Source: JANNXQ01 sp038238555
GTDB lineage: Bacteria > Verrucomicrobiota > Verrucomicrobiia > Chthoniobacterales > Chthoniobacteraceae
Length of the DNA stretch: 64,000 nucleotides
Assembly: GCA_038238555.1 (NCBI GenBank)
Contig: JBBRXP010000005.1
Span: forward strand, 1 to 64,000
Reading direction: 5' to 3'
Shown: one piece after another, positions 16,354 through 25,191 of the stretch
How the letters are laid out: the number at the start of each line of letters is the position of its first letter
How positions within the stretch are numbered: position 1 is the first letter of the stretch
Position numbers and translations under genes: made by a program
The notes under the pieces: model-generated
Database searches by the model: none
Seen by the model: the letters and a program-made list of their open reading frames with translations, nothing else
Told to the model about the DNA's origin: nothing

Positions 16354-18860
16354 GAACGCGCCGGAAAAAATCGCGGCTCGCAGCAGAGCCGCAATACCCC
16401 TCCGGCCAGGCGCCACGCCAGCAACCGCGCGCGGCTGATCTGCACGTCCCGCGCAAACGGCTCGGTGAGCAGCGCCATCCCACGCGGTGCTTCCGGATGT
16501 TCGGCGCCTCCAAAGACGAGGCCTTCGGTGGGAAAAATTTCGACGCGCTCGAAGAAGCGGCGCGCGTGCCGCACGGCGATGCACGTGCCGAGGCCGAACT
16601 CCTCCATCGGCGCAAAGTCGTCCATCAAGATCGCGCCGCACGAGGCCAGCAACTTCACGCTGTGAGCCAGATCGTGGACGACCGAGTAAAGATCGTGCCC
16701 CGCGTCGATGAAGATGAGGTCGAACTTTTCCCCGGCACGGACGAGCGCCGGCAACGTGCGCGTGGTGGGGCCGGTGATCTCGGTGATGGCTTTGCGCAAC
16801 TCGGGCTCGATGTGCCGTCCCCACACTTCCGCGCGGCTCGCCTCGATGGTCTTGCGCTCGCCGTCGAGCTCGATCGGCCAGCGCTGCTTTGTGTCCATGG
16901 AGAGAATGTCGAGCGTGGTGATGTGGGTCGGTGCGTCCTGAATGCGCGCTGAGTCAGCGGCGCTCAAGCAGCCGAGCCCGCGGCCAGTGCCGATTTCCAG
17001 GATGCGCGCCGGCTTGCGCAGTGCGATGAGCCGCTCGAGCACGAGAGCGCGCTCGAAATTGGCCGGCGCAAAATTGCCAGCGTCATCGGCTTTCAATCCA
17101 GTGAGCAACCCGAGCCGCCACACGCGGTCCCGGCAGCGCGGGTCTTCCGCGCTGCGGAGCCAGGAGTGTTGTAGCGGCGACGCCTCGTCGCCGGAAGTGC
17201 CTGCCGAGGAGGCGGAGGGAAATCGAGGGGGCTGGTGGGTGGGCGAGCCGGCGTCCTCGCCGCATTTCTCTCTGCCCTGGCGACGCACTTCCGGCGACGA
17301 GGACGTTGCCGCAACAAGCCGCAGGATGCGATCGGCCACCGAGCCAATAACCGTGGGCGCTGCGAGCCGCTGGAAGTTCGCGGGCCTTGCGGGCACATCA
17401 TCTTCCCCGCCCACGACCATCGGTATTCCCACCGGGAGCGAAAGGACGACCACTGGCGTCACCGCGCCGAGTTCCCGCAGATGCACGAGCGCCTCGATCG
17501 ACGACACGAGCAAGCACGTGCTCGATCTCCGCAGCGTCTCACGTTCCTCCTCTGAGGCTTCGTCATCGAGAAGCCCGATCGCCGGCGCCGCGACGCGCGC
17601 AAGCAACGGATCGTCGCTTGCCACTCGCCCGAGCAGGAAAGCGTCGGGCACGCGATCCACGGCATTGCGCTGCACTTCGCATCCCCGCTCTTCGAGCGCC
17701 GCGCTTAGGCGCTCGATGAACCCGTCGAAAAACGAGCCGCCGCCGGCGCGCGCCCGATGCAGACACGCGATCGAACGAATCGCGCGCGGCTTGCGAAACC
17801 TGTGCAGGAGCCGGTTTGCAGCCTGGCGCAATACGCCGCGCGATCGCGCGGTCGCCGGCGGCAATGGAGCGAGTGAGCCATAGATTTCCCGCAGACTCTC
17901 GCGCAACGCAGGCGCGATGTGGCCGGAGTGCGCGCGCTCAAATTGCCCATCTACCGTGGCATCGAGCGCGCCATCCTCGATGTCGCGCCGCACGATTTCA
18001 CAAGCCTCGGGCACACTCGCAAAGAGGCACTCGGCGGCGAGCACATCCGGCGCGAGGCCCACGCGCGGGCTCACGCACTTGCAGCGCGTCGCAGCGCATT
18101 CGAGCACCGACTGCGGCCCGCCCTCCCAACGCGACGAGACGAGGTGCAGATCGGCCACGTTGTAGAGCACATTGAGCAGCGAGCGGGGCAGCGTGTTCAC
18201 CGCGAGATCGTCGCGCTCGCCGGTGTCTTCTCCCACAAACGTGAACGGCACGCTGCGCTCCCTGAGCTGCGCGCGAAGCCAATGCCGGCGAGGCCCGGCG
18301 AGCAGCACATGAAAGCGCGCGCCTTGCTCGCGGAGCCGCGCGACGATCTCGAGAAACACATCCGGGCCCTTCTGCAATTTCGGCGCGCGCAGGTCGGCGC
18401 CCTCGGTGTCGCGGTGAAAATTGGCGATGAGATAACGGTCGGTGGGAATCTTCCATCGACGCGCGAGATCGAGCACCGATGCGGCAGTGGCAGCCAGCGG
18501 GTGAAAGACCGCAGTATCGAAAGTGTACGGCGCATAACGGCTCGCGATGCCGAGCGCCGCGAATTGCGCCGCCGCCTCGCGCGAACGCACGATCCATTGC
18601 GTGACCATCGCCCGCGCCTTCAAAAACTCCGGCTCCGTGACGTAGTAGAACGGCGAGTTTTCCGCGGTGCACACCACGTGTTTACCGCGCACCGCTTCCA
18701 TGGAATACGGGAGCAGCTTCACCCACCACGGCGCATGGATGGCCTCGGCGCGCGCCAGCGGCACGGCCTCGCAGAGCCCGGCGAGCGACTCGCGCACGAG
18801 CCGCAAGTCTTCGTCGATCGCCCATCCGCAGCCGTCGCCCGCGGTGAAGTGAACGCGCAT
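16350..18860 (-). CDS. glycosyltransferase-methyltransferase fusion with repeat-derived linker
   Basis: 836 residues from the ATG at 18860 (TGATG junction with the upstream gene). Residues 1-335 are a GT4-like domain (GPDVFLEIVARLREQGARF, donor site SSRWEGGPQSVLECAA). Residues about 360-515 form a second, unrecognised alpha/beta region (SIACLHRARAGGGSFFDGF). Residues about 520-577 are encoded by a palindromic repeat element and look like low-complexity linker. Residues 580-836 are a class I SAM-dependent methyltransferase of the small-molecule type (ILEIGTGRGLG, DLIFIDAGHDLYSVVHDL, AILMDDFAPM). The domains probably glycosylate and methylate the same chain. Whether the fusion is ancestral or caused by the repeat is open. 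Confidence 0.82.
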   Translation of the reverse strand: MRVHFTAGDGCGWAIDEDLRLVRESLAGLCEAVPLARAEAIHAPWWVKLLPYSMEAVRGKHVVCTAENSPFYYVTEPEFLKARAMVTQWIVRSREAAAQFAALGIASRYAPYTFDTAVFHPLAATAASVLDLARRWKIPTDRYLIANFHRDTEGADLRAPKLQKGPDVFLEIVARLREQGARFHVLLAGPRRHWLRAQLRERSVPFTFVGEDTGERDDLAVNTLPRSLLNVLYNVADLHLVSSRWEGGPQSVLECAATRCKCVSPRVGLAPDVLAAECLFASVPEACEIVRRDIEDGALDATVDGQFERAHSGHIAPALRESLREIYGSLAPLPPATARSRGVLRQAANRLLHRFRKPRAIRSIACLHRARAGGGSFFDGFIERLSAALEERGCEVQRNAVDRVPDAFLLGRVASDDPLLARVAAPAIGLLDDEASEEERETLRRSSTCLLVSSIEALVHLRELGAVTPVVVLSLPVGIPMVVGGEDDVPARPANFQRLAAPTVIGSVADRILRLVAATSSSPEVRRQGREKCGEDAGSPTHQPPRFPSASSAGTSGDEASPLQHSWLRSAEDPRCRDRVWRLGLLTGLKADDAGNFAPANFERALVLERLIALRKPARILEIGTGRGLGCLSAADSARIQDAPTHITTLDILSMDTKQRWPIELDGERKTIEASRAEVWGRHIEPELRKAITEITGPTTRTLPALVRAGEKFDLIFIDAGHDLYSVVHDLAHSVKLLASCGAILMDDFAPMEEFGLGTCIAVRHARRFFERVEIFPTEGLVFGGAEHPEAPRGMALLTEPFARDVQISRARLLAWRLAGGVLRLCCEPRFFPARS
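17184..17301. repeat. REPIN-like inverted repeat pair inside a coding region
   Basis: The 17-mer CTCGTCGCCGGAAGTGC at 17184-17200 recurs as its exact reverse complement at 17285-17301, enclosing 84 bases. The left arm is part of a wider GGCGAC-GCCTC-GTCGCC hairpin (17177-17193), the same core seen at 5.2, 41.9 and 45.3 kb. No transposase is nearby. The element is in frame and codes for the linker of the fusion protein at 16350-18860, so it has been inserted or kept without breaking the gene. Confidence 0.75.
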
Positions 18861-19960
18861 CACAACGCCGCGCGAATGGCCCCCGCCATTTCTTCTCCCA
18901 CCGTCTTCCACGAGAATCGCGACCGGGCGAAACGCGCGCCCGCTTCCCCCATCGCCCGGCGCCGCTCCGGGCTGGAGATCAAGCAGCAGAGCGCCTTCGC
19001 GAGCCCTTCGACATCGCCGGCTTCGACGAGAAAGCCTGTCTCGCCCTCGATGCAGCGATCCGGCGTGCCGCCCACTCGCGTGCTCACCACGGGCAGCCCG
19101 TGCATCATCGCTTCCACCAGCGCCACCGCCGATGGCTCGTGGTGGCTGGGCAGGCAAAAGATGTCGGCCTCGCGGAAATGCCGCGCGACTTCCGGGAGCG
19201 GCACGCGGCCCAGTACTTCGATGCGCGCATTCTTCACCCGCGGCGCGCAGCCGAGGATCCGCAAGCGCGCTCGCGGATGCTCGACGGCCACGCGCGCAAA
19301 AGCCCGCAACAAATCCGGCCCGCCCTTTCGCTCCCAATCCACTCCCACAAAAAGCACCGTGCTTCCAAACGCCCGCTCGCCCGGCACAGGCCCGCCCGGA
19401 ACATTCACACCGGAAAAAACGCAGCGCACCCGCGCCGGATCGACGCCGTAATCCTCGATCACGGAGCGGCGCGCAAATGTGCTCGTCGTAAAGACGGCGC
19501 GCGCCGATTCATAGACCGTCTGCTCGACCGCCAGCCAGCGCGGGCTCAGCAATTCAGGGCTCACCGGCACGGGATACCGGCGGTTCGCCAGGCAGGTCTG
19601 GTCGGTGTACACGAAATGCGGAACCTCGACGGCGCCGGCATCGAAGAGCGACTGAGTCTGGAACGTGAAGGCGACGCCACCGGCCCGCACATTCTCGCCA
19701 GCCCATCGCTTGATGGCATGAAACGCAGCCGGCGTTCGCAGGAGGAAATCGGTGGGCTTGCGACGCCGCAGCAGGATTGTTTTCGGATATATCCGCGCCA
19801 CCTGCGCCAGAGCACGCGCCGCGGCCAGCGGCCGGCGCCGGAGGATGTCGCTCGCGATGTCGATGGTGCGCAGCGTGTGCTCGGGAAACTCGCGTTCGAG
19901 GATGGCGCGCACGTTTTCATTCACATGCGAGAACGAGCCGGTTTTGAAAAAGAAGATCAC
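18860..19960 (-). CDS. GT4-family glycosyltransferase
   Basis: 366 residues. I place the start at GTG 19960 because it overlaps the upstream stop as GTGA and the protein then begins at the first GT-B strand (VIFFFKTGSFSHVNENVRAI). The fold is supported by VLFVGVDWERKGGPDLLRAF (hinge) and the donor motif HHEPSAVALVEAMMHGLPVVS. The acceptor domain contains VPHFVYTDQTCLANRRYP. It overlaps the downstream fusion gene by one base (TGATG). A cytosolic retaining glycosyltransferase of the polysaccharide pathway. Confidence 0.87.
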   Translation of the reverse strand: MIFFFKTGSFSHVNENVRAILEREFPEHTLRTIDIASDILRRRPLAAARALAQVARIYPKTILLRRRKPTDFLLRTPAAFHAIKRWAGENVRAGGVAFTFQTQSLFDAGAVEVPHFVYTDQTCLANRRYPVPVSPELLSPRWLAVEQTVYESARAVFTTSTFARRSVIEDYGVDPARVRCVFSGVNVPGGPVPGERAFGSTVLFVGVDWERKGGPDLLRAFARVAVEHPRARLRILGCAPRVKNARIEVLGRVPLPEVARHFREADIFCLPSHHEPSAVALVEAMMHGLPVVSTRVGGTPDRCIEGETGFLVEAGDVEGLAKALCCLISSPERRRAMGEAGARFARSRFSWKTVGEEMAGAIRAAL

Positions 19961-20925
19961 TGCGCGATGCACCGCTGGATGAGCCGCCGATACTCCAGGC
20001 ACATGAGATCGCCCGAGGGCGGCGCTGCAATCGCGGCTTCGCGCAGCTCAGAATAACGCCGCCGCATTTCGCCGATGGCCCCACCCACGTCGCCGCGAAA
20101 GGCGATTCCGAATTTGCGGCCGAGTTCGACAGTCCCGCCGCCGTCTGCGTGGTAAAGCAGCGGCAACCCGCACTGGATGCCCTCGACCGGATGCATCGCC
20201 CCCGGCTCCCACAGCGACGCAGAGATGAGCACGTGACACTCTCGCAGCAATCGCCCAAGCGCCGCGCCGGAGCACGGCGGCAAGGTTTCCGCCGCTTTCC
20301 AGCGAATCTCTGATGGCCATCGGCCGATGATGCGCAGCTCGGTGTCGGGCAGCAGTCCCTCCGCGATCATCTCGTCGATGTCCCGATAAACGGCGAAGCC
20401 CTTGTTCCAATTGTCCGACCAATGATGCGTGACGAGACGCAACGGCCCGCTTCCATCAAACACGCGCCCGCCGATCGGGTGAAAAGCCGTGGGGTCTGCG
20501 CCATTCAAGATCGCCGAGTGCGGCCTGCTCTTATCGAACCACAATTGCGCGTGATGATCGCGCAGCCAATCGGAGACGAAGACCGTGTGATCGGCCACCG
20601 CATTGGTTTCGGCGAGGATGCGGTCCATGTCGGCCGTCCCCTTGCGGCGGTCGTTATCGTTGATGCGCTGGATGCAGCGCACTCTCGGGTTGCGGCGTTT
20701 GAATTCGCGAATCTCCGCCACCCCGAACTCCAGTCTCCCCGACGTACCGGCGTGCGTGAGCATCAGGCAATCCGCGGGCCGGCGCAGATCGAAGCGCACC
20801 GCGTAACCGCAACGGCGAAGATACCTCGAAAGCTGAGTGACCCACTGGTTGGCTCCCCCATACGGTCCTCGAATAGGCCGAGTGTTGAATGCCACGGTAG
20901 CAACCGGGTCGGAGAAGAAGCTCAC
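19957..20925 (-). CDS. GT4-like glycosyltransferase
   Basis: 322 residues from GTG 20925 (GTGA overlap with the upstream GT2 gene). The sequence opens with VAFNTRPIRGPYGGANQWVT, the Gly-rich acceptor loop seen in many GT4 enzymes that start 'GG.N'. The C-terminal donor-binding part is SASLWEPGAMHPVEGIQCGLPLL, where EPGAMHPVEGIQCG replaces the common E-G-x-P-x-x-x-x-E-A. It is shorter than usual for GT4 but appears complete. A transferase in the polysaccharide chain; donor unknown. Confidence 0.82.
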   Translation of the reverse strand: MSFFSDPVATVAFNTRPIRGPYGGANQWVTQLSRYLRRCGYAVRFDLRRPADCLMLTHAGTSGRLEFGVAEIREFKRRNPRVRCIQRINDNDRRKGTADMDRILAETNAVADHTVFVSDWLRDHHAQLWFDKSRPHSAILNGADPTAFHPIGGRVFDGSGPLRLVTHHWSDNWNKGFAVYRDIDEMIAEGLLPDTELRIIGRWPSEIRWKAAETLPPCSGAALGRLLRECHVLISASLWEPGAMHPVEGIQCGLPLLYHADGGGTVELGRKFGIAFRGDVGGAIGEMRRRYSELREAAIAAPPSGDLMCLEYRRLIQRCIAQ

Positions 20926-21722
20926 GGGAAAAATGCACGCGCGTCGATCTGCACTCGCTTCCCGCGCCGATAGCGCGACTTTTTCCAATCCGACTCCAGG
21001 GGCGCCCTTCGCAGCATCTTCCACCATCGATTTACCCGGGCTAGCGGTCCCGCTGTGTGGAGGTCCATAATATTCTCCCGCGCTGCATCATCGGCTCCAT
21101 CGAGCGTGCTGCGCGGGACAAAGCAGGCGTGCAGACAGCGCAGCGGCGACTCTTCCCACGACCGCTGCTCGTGCAAGTTGTGCCGCGCCGACGCATCCCA
21201 GCCGGGTTGAAACTCGATGTTACCGCCATGAAGTCGTTCCGGCGTGTCGCCCGTCCACGAGCGAATGGCGCGGAAGTTATAGAGCTTGGTAATGCTGCGG
21301 CATGGCGGCGCGAGATAGCCACCGGCAATCTTACGCGCGGGGTCGAGTAAGTCGCAGTTAAGTACGTTACCCAGGATCATCCATCGGTCTTGGTAACTCC
21401 TGGCGAGTAACTCCGCGCGTAACTTAGACAGTCCGTTAGGATCATAGATCTCATCTCCATCCACGCCGAAGATCCAGGTATTGGTGCCCGCATAAGAAGC
21501 GATAAGGTCGTGCGACTCCCGCGGTGTCCCGACGCGGTGCGATTGGATATGCCTGTGTCTCGCAGCAAGCCGCGCGACGATCTCCGGCGTGTCATCCGTC
21601 GAGCCGTGGTCCGCGATCACGATGCGGTCGCAGAACTCGACAATGTTTGTCACCGCCGCCTCGATGTGCCGATCCTCGTTGCGCACGAGGACGATTCCCA
21701 CGACCTCGCGCGTGACGTTCAA
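20922..21722 (-). CDS. GT2-family glycosyltransferase, TTG start
   Basis: 266 residues from a TTG at 21722. The choice is supported by a GGAGG Shine-Dalgarno six bases upstream and by a TTGA overlap with the preceding stop; the other in-frame start, TTG 21749, has no comparable site. The GT-A fold is clear from VVGIVLVRNEDRHIEAAV, IADHGSTDDTPEIV and the DxD in FGVDGDEIYDP. It resembles the WaaE/KdtX-like group of short GT2 enzymes. It marks the start (in map order) of a block of genes with lower GC than those at 10-20.9 kb. Confidence 0.84.
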   Translation of the reverse strand: MNVTREVVGIVLVRNEDRHIEAAVTNIVEFCDRIVIADHGSTDDTPEIVARLAARHRHIQSHRVGTPRESHDLIASYAGTNTWIFGVDGDEIYDPNGLSKLRAELLARSYQDRWMILGNVLNCDLLDPARKIAGGYLAPPCRSITKLYNFRAIRSWTGDTPERLHGGNIEFQPGWDASARHNLHEQRSWEESPLRCLHACFVPRSTLDGADDAARENIMDLHTAGPLARVNRWWKMLRRAPLESDWKKSRYRRGKRVQIDARAFFP

Positions 21723-22552
21723 CTTTTCCTCCAGTAAATCCCGCTCCAATCGACGGCATTAATCTCATCCTCGATTTCCTGCTCTTTCCGAAAATCCTCG
21801 ACCGCGCGCCGGCAGCCGTGAATCGCGAAGTCGTCTACGATCAGAAACCCTCCCGGACTGATCTTTGAGTAAAGCGCGCGCAACGCATCCATGGTCGATT
21901 CATACATGTCGCCATCGAGCCGCGCGACGGCGAGCCGCTCGATCGGCGCAGTGGGTAGCGTGTCCTTAAACCAACCCACCAACGGCCTTACCTGCTCATC
22001 CCATAAGTCGTAGCGCCGAAAGTTATCCTTCACTTGCTCGAGACTTACCCGGAGATAGTCAAAGCGGTTCCAGTCCTTTCCTTTGTCCGCCGGAAACTTA
22101 TCGCCGTCGCTCGGCGGCAGTCCTTGAAACGAATCCGCGATCCAAACGGCGCGGTCTGTTACTCCATGCGCCTTCAGCACGCCACGCATAAAGATCGACG
22201 CCCCGCCGCGCCACACGCCGGTCTCGATCAAGTCGCCAGGCACGCCTTCGAGGAGAGCAGTCTCCACGCAGTGCTGCAAGTTATCGAGCCTTTTGAGCCC
22301 GATCATCGTGTGCGCCAGGATCGGCCAGTCCCGTCCTTCCCGGCGCAACTCGGGATTCATCGGTTGCTCCCGCACGATCCTCAGCCCCAGGACGCCGAAA
22401 AGTTTCTCCAAGTAACGAACGCCGCAGTAACGGTAGATGCGCGAAGCGCCGTGCAAGCCGCCGAGCGGATAGTGCGATTCGCCCCATATCCAGTAAGTAA
22501 GACATTTCTTCAGCAGGTCGAGATACAACTCCCGGGAATCATTGTTATTCAC
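21719..22552 (-). CDS. TylF/MycF-family O-methyltransferase
   Basis: 277 residues from GTG 22552, which has a GGGGAGG Shine-Dalgarno seven bases upstream and lies one base after the previous stop. The SAM-binding motif is DLIETGVWRGGASIFM, followed by WIADSFQGLPPSD and the metal-site residues in VARLDGDMYESTMDALRALY and FLIVDDFAIHGCRRAV, the hallmark of macrocin O-methyltransferases (Mg-dependent, acting on sugar hydroxyls). In this setting it probably methylates a sugar of the surface polysaccharide. A second TylF domain occurs at the C-terminus of the 29359-31194 product. Confidence 0.88.
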   Translation of the reverse strand: MNNNDSRELYLDLLKKCLTYWIWGESHYPLGGLHGASRIYRYCGVRYLEKLFGVLGLRIVREQPMNPELRREGRDWPILAHTMIGLKRLDNLQHCVETALLEGVPGDLIETGVWRGGASIFMRGVLKAHGVTDRAVWIADSFQGLPPSDGDKFPADKGKDWNRFDYLRVSLEQVKDNFRRYDLWDEQVRPLVGWFKDTLPTAPIERLAVARLDGDMYESTMDALRALYSKISPGGFLIVDDFAIHGCRRAVEDFRKEQEIEDEINAVDWSGIYWRKS

Positions 22553-22553
22553 G

Positions 22554-23324
22554 TTATCGCCTCCCCTGCAAAAGCACCCACATCCACTGCGGCTCCCGCT
22601 CCACGCGGATAAGGTGTCCGAAGTATTGCAGCAGTTTGAGGAAGATGTCCTCGGTGCGCTCCCATGCCACCGCCTCGAAAGCGCCACCGCCTTCCTCCAT
22701 GTTCACCCCGAGTTCGTAGAGCGCATAACCCTCGGGCTTCAGCACGCGCGCGTGTTCCCCGAAAAACGCATCGAGGTCGAAGGAGTGATCCACGCAGTTC
22801 GAGTAGATGAGATCGACCGATGAGTCCGCATTCTCCAGGTGCATGAAGTCGCCGCGCTCCACAAATGGGTTATTCGGTCCGGGGTTGAGGTCGATGCCGC
22901 AAGCCTTGTGGAAACCAAGGTCCCGCAACACCTCCACCTCCGTGCCCTGCCGCGCGCCGCAACACACCATCGTGGCATCGCCCGGCAACATGCCGCTGAG
23001 GTGCTTGAAGCGCCGAAAAAACTTCAGCCGGAAATTGAGAGCGTCCCGGTTACTAAAGCCACCCTTCACCTTCAGCATCTCGTCGAGCTTCTGCTTCTGG
23101 TGTGTGAGATACTCGTCGTAACTTGCATAATCCCGCTGGCGCACCCCGCCCTCCTCTTCCTTCCAACCCCCGCCGCCGTGATGCTTGAGCCGCACGGGAT
23201 GCTTGTCCCGCTCGTGGACATAGCTTGGGTCCATCTGGCGTTGCAGCTTCCGATGGTAACCAAACCCTCCCGGCGTCACGAAATGGAGAGCCGTCTTGAT
23301 CCAGAAGATCGGATGCAATTTCAT
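22554..23324 (-). CDS. class I SAM-dependent methyltransferase
   Basis: 256 residues from ATG 23324 (ATGA overlap). The first 100 residues are basic and helical without a clear family. The SAM-binding core follows with MVCCGARQGTEVEVLRDLGF, the acidic end of strand 2 in CGIDLNPG, and DSSVDLIYSNCVDHSFDLDAF. The C-terminal strands (RVLKPEGYALYELGV) are of the Methyltransf_11 type. Position between TylF and a sugar O-methyltransferase suggests chain decoration. Substrate unknown. Confidence 0.8.
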   Translation of the reverse strand: MKLHPIFWIKTALHFVTPGGFGYHRKLQRQMDPSYVHERDKHPVRLKHHGGGGWKEEEGGVRQRDYASYDEYLTHQKQKLDEMLKVKGGFSNRDALNFRLKFFRRFKHLSGMLPGDATMVCCGARQGTEVEVLRDLGFHKACGIDLNPGPNNPFVERGDFMHLENADSSVDLIYSNCVDHSFDLDAFFGEHARVLKPEGYALYELGVNMEEGGGAFEAVAWERTEDIFLKLLQYFGHLIRVEREPQWMWVLLQGRR

Positions 23325-24298
23325 GGCTCGGGCGGGCGACGTTTGCCGAAGAGATAGTGGTTCAGCGGCAGATGACGCAACTCCTGGTAAGTCCACTCCA
23401 CTTCCCTCGCCTTGGCCCGGCTATACTCCCGGAAATACTCCAGATTATCCACCGGCCCAAACTTACTCTGATAGGCGAAAAGGTAATAGCCGAACGCCGA
23501 CACCAACGGCAGAAATAACTCCCGCAGCTCGACCGGCGATTCCGACAACGACCATGTGGCGATGAAGAGAGCGCGCCTCGGATCGGGGATGCTTTGAGCC
23601 GCGCTACGCATCGTGGCGAGATCGGTAAGCAAATAGATGCCGGGTTGAGCAAAGTCGCCGGCTGTCTCCCGCACGGGTGTGTCGATCGAACGGAGAAAGA
23701 AGCGCTGCAACGCCGAGAACTCGGGAAGATCGTAGATAACGTATCGGCCGCGAAACCCAAGGTTATGGACAAGCCGGCACAAGCTGCCATAGCCCCCGCC
23801 AAACTCGACCACGGTATCGAGCTTGGTAACATCGACGTCGCAAATCCGCTCAAGTTGAAAGATGTGATGGCAATGGTGCAACAGGTTGCCGCTGCTGCCG
23901 GGCTTATAGAGGAATGGAACTGGATGGCCGCACTGCACCTCTCGAGTCCCTGGTTCGTAGCGGGTGCTCCACTGATCCGAGCCGCGCATCGCCACCAGTT
24001 CGCGCACGATGGAAGGCGAATTGGTAACGCACATGGTGTGTTGGATGAGCGGCCAGCGCAGAAACTCGCGCGGATCGCGTGAAGAAAATTCACGGTGAAA
24101 TGCGGCGCGGAATTCCACCCACTTTGGCAGCGTATCGGCCGTCGTCTCTGGAGAGAGACTTACCCGCAACTCCGCGATCAGAGCCTCTTCGTGAGGTGTC
24201 ACCGGCGGCAGCGCCCTGTCGAAGAGCCACATCGCCACCCGGTCGCCGAGGATCTTGTGCCATTTGATGCACTGCCAGATCAGTCCGCTGCCGATCAT
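23321..24298 (-). CDS. putative sugar O-methyltransferase
   Basis: 325 residues from ATG 24298 (ATGA overlap). The SAM motif is VVEFGGGYGSLCRLVHNLGF, followed by YVIYDLPEFSALQRFFLRS. This arrangement (E-F-G-G-G-Y-G then Y-D-L-P) is that of the 'putative sugar O-methyltransferase' family found in O-antigen and capsule loci. The N-terminal 100 residues (PHEEALIAELR to RWPLIQHTM) match the family's helical cap. Likely to methylate a hexose or terminal sugar before export. Confidence 0.82.
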   Translation of the reverse strand: MIGSGLIWQCIKWHKILGDRVAMWLFDRALPPVTPHEEALIAELRVSLSPETTADTLPKWVEFRAAFHREFSSRDPREFLRWPLIQHTMCVTNSPSIVRELVAMRGSDQWSTRYEPGTREVQCGHPVPFLYKPGSSGNLLHHCHHIFQLERICDVDVTKLDTVVEFGGGYGSLCRLVHNLGFRGRYVIYDLPEFSALQRFFLRSIDTPVRETAGDFAQPGIYLLTDLATMRSAAQSIPDPRRALFIATWSLSESPVELRELFLPLVSAFGYYLFAYQSKFGPVDNLEYFREYSRAKAREVEWTYQELRHLPLNHYLFGKRRPPEP

Positions 24299-25191
24299 GG
24301 GTGCGTCGCGAGCAGCGCCTCCCACAGCGCGTCTCGATCCGTCTGCCCGGTAATGTATTTCGCGAAGTAAGGATTAAGTTTGCCCTTCACCATTACTCCC
24401 GAGAAGAACATCGGATAGGGACCGTTGTAGAAGAAGTTATCGAAGCCAATCGTCCGCCAATACCCATCGGCCATCCTTCCCGCTGGCAGTAACGGATAAA
24501 TGGCCATCAGCCTCAAGAATATGAACCTCTCTATCCGCTGCATGAGCGCGTTCATCGGATTGGCGGACATCGCTGACCCGCATACTTGGTAACATCCATT
24601 CCTCCAGCGGGCGGGAAGCGCCGCGTCGTGCTTCTCCGTCACCTTCTCAAATCGCCACGGCGTGTGAATGGAATCTTCCAGCGCAAGAGCAAGGCAATCG
24701 CGCAGCGCATCGAGCCGCCATAGGGACGGATGCAGATGAAAGCGCGGAGCGTCCGGAGTCGTAAGATGCATCAAGCGATAACTCGCCGCGTCGAGTACTG
24801 GAGCCCGAGTTGAGAAGCGTCGATTGTCCCAACCCATGAGACCGATATAAGCGCCCGCGAGTTGGTCGAGTAACTTTGGCAGCGTGGTATTGAGATGCCT
24901 TGCGTGACACAGCGCAAGTGGCAGATGCTCTTCAAGGATCAAGTAACATGTTTCAAATCCTCGATTGGTTACTTCAGTCACGGCATCCCTCACAAACTTC
25001 GTCCAGTCGCGAGGAAGAGCCGGCTCGCGCAACGGCAGCGTCAGCAACGCGCCAACATCGTCCGCTTCCAAGCCACAGAAAAAGACCGGCGGATGATCCT
25101 GCCAAAACTCGTCCAGGCAGCGTTGCATGAACGGAGCAAGCCAGCGGTAGGGGTAATAGACCGGGACGAGAATGCACGTTCGTCCGCTCAC
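24295..25191 (-). CDS. uncharacterised protein of polysaccharide locus
   Basis: 298 residues from a GTG at 25191 (GTGA overlap with the upstream stop). I do not recognise a named family. The opening CILVPVYYPYRWLAPFMQRC and VFFCGLEADD resemble the first two strands of a GT-A glycosyltransferase, and CYLILEEHLPLALCHARHLN sits where the metal-binding acidic motif would be. GRMADGYWRTIGFDNFF may be the acceptor side. There is no signal peptide or membrane helix. Full coupling to neighbours on both sides makes a role in the same pathway likely. A glycosyltransferase is a guess from fold-like features only. Confidence 0.6.
   Translation of the reverse strand: MSGRTCILVPVYYPYRWLAPFMQRCLDEFWQDHPPVFFCGLEADDVGALLTLPLREPALPRDWTKFVRDAVTEVTNRGFETCYLILEEHLPLALCHARHLNTTLPKLLDQLAGAYIGLMGWDNRRFSTRAPVLDAASYRLMHLTTPDAPRFHLHPSLWRLDALRDCLALALEDSIHTPWRFEKVTEKHDAALPARWRNGCYQVCGSAMSANPMNALMQRIERFIFLRLMAIYPLLPAGRMADGYWRTIGFDNFFYNGPYPMFFSGVMVKGKLNPYFAKYITGQTDRDALWEALLATHP

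Noticed and set aside
17184..17301. An insertion sequence in the fusion gene
   Set aside because: The inverted arms enclose only 84 bases without a transposase frame or visible target duplication; a REPIN/MITE-like element fits better.
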